Below are positions 56,887 through 64,000 of a stretch of 64,000 nt of DNA, in pieces. How positions within the stretch are numbered: the first letter of the stretch is position 1; every line of letters starts with the position of its first letter. Origin of the DNA: Impatiens glandulifera (Eukaryota > Streptophyta > Magnoliopsida > Ericales > Balsaminaceae); contig NC_061868.1 in NCBI RefSeq assembly GCF_907164915.1, positions 24,981,819-25,045,818 of the forward strand, in the 5' to 3' direction. Position numbers and translations under genes: made by a program. The notes beneath the pieces were generated by a model that worked only from the letters and a program-made list of their open reading frames with translations, made no database searches and had not been told where the DNA came from.

Positions 56887-58530
56887 TCAAAAAGGGGAAA
56901 ATTGTTGGTCAAATTATTTTGACTGAGTGTCAAAGTAGTTTGACTATTGGAATTTTGATGATGAATGTATAGTTAAAACTCAATCTATGCGTCTAATTGT
57001 TTTTGGTGCAGGTGTATAAAAAAAGTTATATTAGACTTGATCTTAATGAGATTCATTAGACCGATTTGGCTTTAGATGCACGAAGTTAGACGTGCAGTCT
57101 AACTAAGCGGTGTTAGACGTGCAGTCTGACTAAGCGGTGTTAGACGTGCAGTCTGACTAAGCGGTGTTAGACGTGCAGTCTAACTAATGGAAGTTAGACG
57201 TGCAGTCTAACTAGCGGAGTTAGACGTGCAGTCTAACTAGCGGAGTTAGACGTGCAGTCTAACTAGCGGAGTTAGACGTGCAGTCTAACTAGCGGAGTTA
57301 GACGTGCAGTCTAACTAAACGGTGTTAGACGTGCAGTCTAACTAATGGAAGTTAGACGTGCAGTCTAACAAATGAAAGTTAGACGTGCAGTCTAACTAGC
57401 GAAGTTAGACGTGCAGTTTAACTAGCGGCGTTAGACGTGCAGTCTAACTAGTGAGAGTTACACGTGTAATCTAACTCCTTCAGATTAGTCTGAAGGGATA
57501 TATGAGTTAGACGTGTAGTCTAACTAATAGAAGTTAGACGTGTAGTCTAACTAATGAAAGTTAGACGTGTAGTCTAACTCATTCAGACTAGTCTAAAGTG
57601 ATTTGTAATTAGACGTGAAGTCTAATTCTATTAGACCAGGTGGATGATGCCATTAGACGGGGACGTCTAATTTCATTAGACGAGGTCGTCTAAGTGAAAT
57701 ACGTCTATTGCTAGGCTTAAGTAGTTTCTTGAAGCTAGCACCCGTCTACCCACGATCAACTAGTTGTACGCTACTCCTGCTCCACTTTCCTATGAAGATC
57801 AGTACGACAGCCAGTTGCAACCAATTGATTAATGCCACGTAAGTAAATATTCTTCTCACTACTTGTTTTTGCAAGAATATCCTTGAAGAATATTTGACGC
57901 ACTACCAGATTGGTACGGCCACAATCCTAGTGCTTAGAGTCTGATGTGTACTATGGAGGCGTTCCAATGGAAGCTCGCCACGTGTCATTATGAAGATTCG
58001 ATCGTTGGTACCTACTCCTATTTAAAGATTCTCAAAGACAACGGAAGAATCATCGATCTATTGATACTCAGATTATTCTATCTTAACTATCAGCTGCTTT
58101 CTTGTTTTTACTGTGTGTTAATCAAGAGAGTTAGAATCAAAGCATTGTATTAGCTGAGTGATATTCTTCATATTGTAAGTTGAATAGAGCCTGTTCTGTT
58201 CAACAGTGAGCTAGTAGTGCAACTGTATTTGATTCGTTGAAAGTTTAGTGAATCCTTCCGGTGGTTGGAAGAAGGGGTAACGTAGGAGAGTTAACTCCGA
58301 ACATCCATAAACAAACTGCTGTGTTGTTTCTTTCGGTCATCTTTTCATTCTTAGTTCTTAGCTTCAAACTCAAGCAAACATTTCCACACTTGAATCGTTT
58401 AAGAGTTTGCAAGAGGTTGCGCATAATAGAAAGTGATTTAAATCCTTAACAGGATTTCTATCAAATCGTTTTTCCGAAGTCGTCATCAATAGCCAGACCC
58501 CCGTCTCTATCGATTATGCCGATCCTATCA
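56887..58530 (+). repeat. PPT and 3' LTR of the S element
   Basis: The purine tract AAAAAGGGGAAAAT (56888-56901) is followed by the LTR from TGTTGGTCAAATTATTTTG (56902) to GCCGATCCTATCA (58530). It carries the same landmarks as the 5' LTR: GTGCAGG (57007), hairpin array (57083-57610), CACGTG (57979-57984), TATA (58019-58027), leader block (58255-58310) and a CTTGAATCGTTTAAG hairpin, one arm mutated (58390-58405). Confidence 0.9.
57083..57610 (+). repeat. TTAGAC hairpin array in the S 3' LTR
   Basis: About eighteen units of TTAGACGTGCAGTCTAAC with 6-10-base linkers. Four consecutive units with the CTAGCGGAG linker are identical (57209-57312). A different hairpin, CTTCAGATTAGTCTGAAG (57478-57495), interrupts the array at the same place as in the 5' LTR. 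Confidence 0.9.
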
Positions 58531-59193
58531 GATTGTAATCCATAGATTTAAGAACGGAGATATTTGTCGTTGTCCTTTGATGCCCTTTTTATATTTTCTA
58601 CATGGCAACTGTCAAATCTATTTTGTTAATACGTGGCAGCGGTACATTTGTCGTACGCCTGGTGTACGGGGTAGTGCGCCTGAGAATCAAATATTAGTTA
58701 GTGTGTGGCGTACGAGATAGTGCGCCTGGTAATCGAATATTTGTTCGTACTTGGTAGTGCGCAAACGAATGGAATATAGTACGTTTTTATCGTATTAAGA
58801 TAACGTGGAACTTGACTTATATCGAGCTCTACTGATGAGCTACCATGCTGATAGTGTACTCAGCTGTTGACGCAACACAGTTGTGGGCGCAACCCTGCTG
58901 ATTGGACTACTCAGCTGTTGGCGCAACACAATTGTTGGTGCAACCCTACTAATGGCAACTCAACTGTTAGAGTGACTCTACTGCCAGCGAGTCTTCAACT
59001 TTACCTGCGCATACACACAATACTGAACTTAGTTTTATTTTTTCATCAAAGCCATCATAAAAACTATGTGTGCTCATTTTAATTATCCTAAGTTCATTTT
59101 AATCAATGAAACTGTTTTTCTTAATTTAACTTAATTAACGATTTCCCTTTTAATCTTAATTCCCGTATTTTCCCTTTTTAACTTAATTTAACA
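58531..59193 (-). repeat. 5' LTR of element O, outer part
   Basis: Continues the LTR interrupted at 48272: GATTGTAATCCATAG here corresponds to GAGTAATCCAGAG at 36678. It has a minus-strand TATA-like run (58588-58598), a decayed G-box (ACGTGG, 58631), CAACACAGTTG/GCGCAACCC repeats (58865-58960) and the terminal CTTAATTTAACA, ending at 59193. The five bases GGCAT that follow are the TSD of element O. It is longer than the 3' LTR in its last part, so one copy gained or lost sequence. Confidence 0.75.
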
Positions 59194-59198
59194 GGCAT

Positions 59199-59578
59199 AC
59201 CGTACCTTCTGACATACGATAAAAATATAACTACTACTTTAGATGTAGCTTACTAGTAAGACTTTTTGTCATACATAGTTGTTCCAACTTTATCCATAAC
59301 CCAACAACACTCGTCTCCTTCAGAACATCTTGTAAAATATTGTTCGATAAATGTAGATGTATATGAGACAATGACTTACGATCCTTTCTCTTTTTCTCTT
59401 CTGTTGTCCATGAACTGGGCATTTTATCAAACCTTAGTAGAGTTTCGTCCAAATCCATCTGAGTGAGCAATCTAAGCATCTTTATTTGCCATAAAGAAAA
59501 TCTAGTGTTGTAATCTAGTAATGGAATGTCGTACTTCATACTTGACATCTCCAAAAATAAATATAGTCTCATAATCAA
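59199..59578 (-). pseudogene. Tnt1/Tork-like copia gag N-terminus (right part)
   Basis: The minus strand reads MSSMKYDIPLLDYNTRFSLW (about 59554 down), then KMPSSWTTEEKKRKDRKSL and LEQLCMTKSLTSKLHLK, then a stop and YRMSEG before the break at 59198. This is the missing N-terminal gag of the fragment at 34700-36168; element O lies between. The motif order is the classic Tnt1 gag order. Only a few stops are present. Confidence 0.85.
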
Positions 59579-59590
59579 AAAAAGCTCAAA

Positions 59591-59969
59591 GTTTTGATAC
59601 CAATTATTGAAAACTAGGATATGAATTAGAAACTAATAAGATAAAAAGAGATGAAATATCAACTAATAAAACAAGATAAATAATACAAGATTTACGTGGA
59701 AATCCAAGACAAGAAAAAATCACGGGTAGAGGAAGAAAAATTCACTATGGTTAAAGTAGAAAATTACAACTTAAAAAGAGAAGAATAATTATGACAAATA
59801 TTTTGTGTGTGTGAATAATGTGAATAAAACTCTAACTAAGACCATATATTTATAGGTCACATAATTTGGTCTAATGGAGCAAATATCAAACATTTAGGAT
59901 ATTATATTATATTATATTATCGCAAGTCCAGCCCCAATCAAAACTCATATGAGTCACCATAATCTAACA
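59591..59969 (-). repeat. PBS and 5' LTR of the Tnt1-like element
   Basis: The minus strand reads ATTGGTATCAAAAC (59604-59591), an initiator-Met-type primer site. To its right an LTR begins on the plus strand at TGAAAACTAGGATATG (59608). The outer end is uncertain; AATCTAACA at 59961-59969 is a candidate. A minus-strand TATA box lies at 59848-59862. The 3' LTR is not found, since the left fragment stops at 34700. Confidence 0.6.
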
Positions 59970-61271
59970 GGATTTTATATACCTAAATTGGTTGTAAAGG
60001 AGGCTCTCTCAAATTAACTCTTGGGATGGAACATGAACATGCATCACTTTATTTTTAATAGTTCGAACTCTTAAACTAAATCTAGGAGGTTGACGTTGGT
60101 GATATTTGAAAGGTATAGGTGTTATATTGCACCACGAACTTGAGTCAACTATTTGAATTAACCACAACCTTAAGAATAAATTTATTAGTGAAGTGTGGTC
60201 AGTTTGAATCTTATTTGTCAGCCTCCATTGTTTTCAAATTTCATTGAATTTTAAAATTTTGATTAATGATTAGTTTTTACATGAAAATAGAGGACTCTGT
60301 GGCCATTTGAAGTCGGGGCAAAATATGGATACATTCTGGATTTTGAGTAACTAACTAAAGAATAATTTGGCCATGTTCTTCAGCAAACTTAGACACTGGT
60401 AAAGAGAGACGATCGTGAAAATTTGAATTTCCCACCAAAATTAAAAATAAGTCTTTGGAGCATTTTTCTAAAAAAAATATTAGAGTCAATTTTTAATATT
60501 TTCGATGCTCCGAACATCATGAGTGGGCTATTTTTTGTGCAAATAACACTTTTACGAAGAAAAAAAATGATTTCAATTGGCCTTTAGGGCAGGTTTTATT
60601 TTTCAAAAATGTTCAATAGTAATATTATACTTAAAAATACACATTTTTTGAATTGATCGTTTCCATGGAAATGTCAGAATGTTATAATTATGAGAAATGT
60701 GACGTTTGGATAAGAAATTGTAAGTGCAAATGAATTATTTAATTTAAATATTCCGATCTAGTCTTCGAATATGAATATCATGTTAGACGAAATATATTTA
60801 TTTTAATTATTTATGTATAAAAATAAAGTTTTATAATATGTATTAATTTATTACATTAAATTGAAACAAATTTTAACTTTGATTTCTGAATTTGTCTTGG
60901 AAATTTGAATCAATGAATTTTTCATACATATTTAAATTAGGAATTGAATAAATTAAATTTGAATTTAATCATAATATGATTGAAATATAAATTGATTTAG
61001 ATATTATAATTGTATATATAACTGAATTTTTTAACACATTTTTGTTTAAAATCCAAAAATAATATATATTTTGAATCACCTCAATCTTATTTTTCGAAAA
61101 TAAAGATTTTAATACATTTTCTCAAACATAAATTCAACTATATTCAATTTAAATAAAGGTAATAAAATGGAATAATATTTACTTAAGGAGCAAATTTAGA
61201 CCTAACTAATAGTTCAGGGATGGATATAAACATTATCCCTAACAAAAAGGGTTATGCTCTCATTTAACGAC
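59970..61271. other. AT-rich intergenic segment
   Basis: I see no ORF, RNA gene or repeat boundary. Long A/T runs dominate from 60700 to 61200. Confidence 0.4.
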
Positions 61272-61437
61272 TATATAAGGTTTTGTTTGTTTCAAACGAA
61301 AGTAAGTGAGTGTAGTGTACAAGACGGCGATTGATTAGGGTTTTGGAAACAATGGCTTCTTTTAGGACTCTAACGTCTGCAATCTTTGAGGTCTTAATGC
61401 TTATGATCGGCGCAAGAAGTTTTGGAATGAGCACGGT
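61272..61437 (+). CDS. Putative promoter and first exon of an unknown gene
   Basis: A TATA box (TATATAAG, 61272-61279) and a short leader precede an ATG at 61352. The frame reads MASFRTLTSAIFEVLMLMIG and stays open to 61465. A different frame from about 61393 reads LNAYDRRKKFWNEH, which looks more protein-like, so a small indel may have shifted the frame. A GT (GTTAGC) follows at 61436. I do not recognise the protein and find no second exon. It may be a degraded 5' end of a host gene. Confidence 0.3.
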
Positions 61438-62942
61438 TAGCTGTTTCTCTTATGTTGGCTAACGTTTCTTATATCATGATTCTTTTACTTTATCTCAATT
61501 TATTGAATTGGACACGAAGAAATTATGCAAATGGTGAGCTCTCATTTGTTGATTCATTTGTGTCCTAAAGCAAACGGATGATGAACGACTACCTTCACTA
61601 AGCTGGAATGGTGGCTACAGTCTTCCGTACATTTTAACTTAATCATGAAAATTGTGTTTGCTGTGTTGGTATGCCTAGATGGTACTCATACAGATTGTTT
61701 TATTAGATAATTTGTTGTTTTGTATGCTGATGTGAAGGAATCAGCAACTAATTGCATTCATATATATAGATTTTATTATGCAGCTAGCTTCCTTTGACTT
61801 GCTATTTGCTCAAAGAAAAAAGTGTACACCTTTGTTCTAAGAGATAAGTAGTAGGTAAGTGTAGAACCAACAACTCATAGACAAAAGGCAATTTTTTTTA
61901 AAGTAGAACTATTTATACACAAAGGCAAAACTGGCTAACTCACATGAGTACCTATGTTAACATGGTTAGTTTTCATGTTCACAAACAAACATTTGGAGTA
62001 TATTTTTCATAAAGAAATTTCTTTCATTGTTGCAAGTTTATTTATATGATCTATTATTGTTTTCTGCTGATAAATGTAGTTTGTACATGTCAAGACTAAA
62101 AGTTCATTTAGTCAACATATCTTGTTCCTCAGGTGTCTTAAAGAAAACAAGGTGTTATGTATAGTGTCTCATAAATGCCAATTTTGAAGTGGAACATTCT
62201 TTTCTTTTTTTTGTAACGAAGCTGCCCGTCCCATACCTTTAGCGACACCTTTTAAACCTGGAAAGGGTTCTAATCCTATGCTTTGCTAGAAAGGTCTTTC
62301 ATCGTCGTCCCTACTTTTAACAATGGTATAAAATATGGTCGCTAATAACTTTTAATGACAGTAAATGTGTCGAAAATAGCTATGATCATTTTCCTACTAA
62401 TGAATTTGAAATGTTTTACTCTTATGCTCAAGAAATAATTGACTTGTCAAATAGGCATCTGAAATTTGGAATTGTTCAAAACTAGCTGATTTTCTTTTTT
62501 TATCCTTTTAGATTTACATATTATATTATCTTTGCAAGTTTGTTAACATTTGTGCCTTACACTGTAGATTTATTTCACATAAAAAAATACTTCGGGGGTG
62601 CGCATGTTTGAGTGCCTTGCAAATTGATTATCTATTTTGTACCAAGAATTGATTGAACGAGTTCATCAAAAGTCAATGTTTATTGTTAAATATTCTCCCT
62701 ATAACCTAACATTTCATTATCTTGAAGAATTGATTGACCGAGTTCATTAAAAGTCAATGTTTATTGTTTACCATTCACCCTATAACCTAGCATTTCATTA
62801 TTTGGGGAATTGTTTGTCTGTTGACTTGAAGAGTAAAAAGAATTATGAGTTATTTGAAGCACATCTCTATAGCTCATTTGTATTTAAAGCACACACTATT
62901 GTTGGAGCTTTAAAGTTATCCCATTCTCAGCTTATTGCAGCC
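61438..62942. other. Non-coding region upstream of the right-hand LRR gene
   Basis: AT-rich with no supported gene. 62635-62700 and 62695-62770 are two diverged copies of about 60 bases (GAATTGATTGA-CGAGTTCATTAAAAGTCAATG). 62880-62942 shares GCTTTAAAG-T-CCCATTCTCAGCTTATTGCAGCC with the region upstream of the minus-strand LRR gene (33480-33520), so promoter and 5' UTR were duplicated with the gene. Confidence 0.5.
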
Positions 62943-64000
62943 ATGGGCAGCAGTCAATTTCTTTCTCTTATTATTGGCATTAGTTTATGGTAAACTACTA
63001 TTTACGTAGATCCTTATAATATGCAATTGAATGATCATATTCTCATTTAGGTCTTCATATGCATCACAGTAAATTATAACTTTATTATATTTTAATCCAA
63101 CAGGCTTGACATTTCCTTGCCTCATTCATGCCAACCATGTCTATACTGTATCACGAGCAATTGCGGATGTGACTGACAGTAATGATGGTAATTCACATTT
63201 GAACTTATGCTAAGTAGTGGATTCTCCTTATATTTTGTGACATGTTTTTGTTAATTTTTGTATAAATTTCAGTGAAAGGTTTGACTACGCTACAAAGAAG
63301 ATTCTCATTGTTGCAATCATTTACGGATGATCCTTGCTTTGGACTGCTGAGTCCATGGAGCTGGGTTGAATGCTCTAATGATACACCAGCACGCATAACC
63401 GCACTGTGAGTTTTCTTGCTCTTCGTTGATATAAATTCTTCTTATTTTCTTCCTTATATAGTTGGATTTAATGGACATACAGGAATCTTCAATCTGATGG
63501 TTTCACTGGTTCTTTACCGGATTTTAGCACCATGGATGCCCTCGAGACAATGTTAGATAGTTGTTCTAAAATTGCATTTATATCTCTTTTTTTTTATGAT
63601 TTAAAAGATGCAATTACAAAATTAGCTTTACATTTATCTATTTTCTGTGGCAGTGATTTCAGTCTGAACAGTTGGACTGGGCCTATTCCTGATTTTCTTG
63701 GCACCTTACCAAATCTTACAACTTTGTGAGTCGTTCAAAAGGGAGAGGACAACTTGTAGTAAATGATCATCTTTTTTGAACAAAAAATTCTAAAAACGAT
63801 TTTTAACCGGTTTTGCCTTTTTATCACTTCAGGGATTTGTCAAACAATGATTTTAGTGGAACAATACCAGCTTCAATCGCAAACAACAATAATTTGATTA
63901 CATAGTAAGTCTAATGAGATGCTCAAATATTTTTTTGTCATTAACAGACGTTTTAAATAACACTTAACACGTTTTCTTGATTTTAGTGTCACAGTATATC
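62943..64000 (+). pseudogene. Second LRR receptor-like gene, partial, frameshifted exon 1
   Basis: Exons by eye are 62943-62989, 63104-63187, 63273-63405, 63483-63551, 63654-63725 and 63833-63904. Exons 2-6 have exactly the lengths of those in the minus-strand copy (84, 133, 69, 72, 72) and encode the same order: VSRAIADVTDSND, FTDDPCFG, PWSWVEC, ITALNLQSDGFTGSLPDF, SWTGPIPDFLGTL, LDLSNNDFSGTIPAS. Exon 1 is two bases shorter (47 against 49), so the ATG at 62943 is out of frame with exon 2, and no other in-frame ATG is seen nearby. The exon 4 donor is GTTAGA instead of GTAAGA. The gene continues past the window end. It may be a pseudogene, or use another start. Confidence 0.7.

Larger units (their letters stand above)
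48273..58530 (+). mobile_element. S element: complete pol-less Sirevirus-like retroelement
   Basis: A 10.26-kb element with two LTRs (48273-49910, 56902-58530), a PBS, gag, aORF and PPT, and a TSD TATTG/GATTG (48268-48272; 58531-58535; one mismatch). Between the end of gag (about 51770) and the aORF promoter (52426) there are only about 650 bases, and they show no protease, integrase, RT or RNase H. It is therefore non-autonomous and must have used enzymes of a relative. It sits inside the 5' LTR of element O. A hAT MITE lies in its aORF. Confidence 0.88.

Overview
The window looks like a repeat-rich nuclear region of a eudicot plant. It is AT-rich, has spliced GT-AG genes, and is packed with decayed Ty1/copia elements, an L1-type LINE, long gypsy-like LTRs and hAT-type MITEs. 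The ORFs downstream of pol in the larger copia elements resemble a 'putative plant transposon protein' family that I remember as very abundant in Lamiales such as Gesneriaceae. That taxonomic hint is recollection, not a search.

Layout. 1-9492 (+) is the 3' part of a Sirevirus-like copia element (E1): pol, then three consecutive copies of an additional ORF (aORF), a triplicated PPT/LTR junction and the 3' LTR. E1 sits in an LTR of another family (O type, 9493-11637), which also carries a solo LTR (10279-11462) and a 39-bp hairpin array. 11999-14775 (-) is a copia element lacking its integrase; 16094-16625 (+) is an LTR plus gag start of the same family. 17348-20470 and 21185-23240 are two copies of a long gypsy-like LTR. 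The second is a solo LTR inside an L1 LINE (20690-25560), which also holds a hAT MITE (24395-24905). 27181-31545 (-) is a third copia element.

The only convincing host genes are small LRR receptor-like genes. One is apparently intact (32181-33478, minus, 8 exons, 248 aa, no kinase domain). One runs off the right edge (62943-64000, plus, frameshifted first exon). One is a decayed remnant (26780-27060, minus).

34700-59969 is a deep nest. A Tnt1/Tork-like copia gag was split by Sirevirus-like element O (36169-59193, minus; TSD GGCGT/GGCAT). O was in turn hit by a solo LTR in its aORF (39700-41298), a solo LTR in pol (44644-45825; perfect TSD ACCAA), and a complete S element in its 5' LTR (48273-58530; TSD TATTG/GATTG). 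S keeps LTRs, PBS, gag, aORF and PPT but has no pol, and its aORF carries a hAT MITE (54820-55316; TSD GGCTCAAC).

The most interesting theme is the aORF cassette of these Sirevirus-like elements. It has its own TATA box and leader, a conserved upstream G-box block in three elements, triplication in E1, hairpins with an identical loop but different stems after two E1 copies, and retention in an element that lost pol. The LTRs also carry arrays of short hairpin units of unrelated sequence. Almost all premature stops look like C-to-T or G-to-A decay, as expected for old methylated copies. All family assignments and splice models were made by eye.
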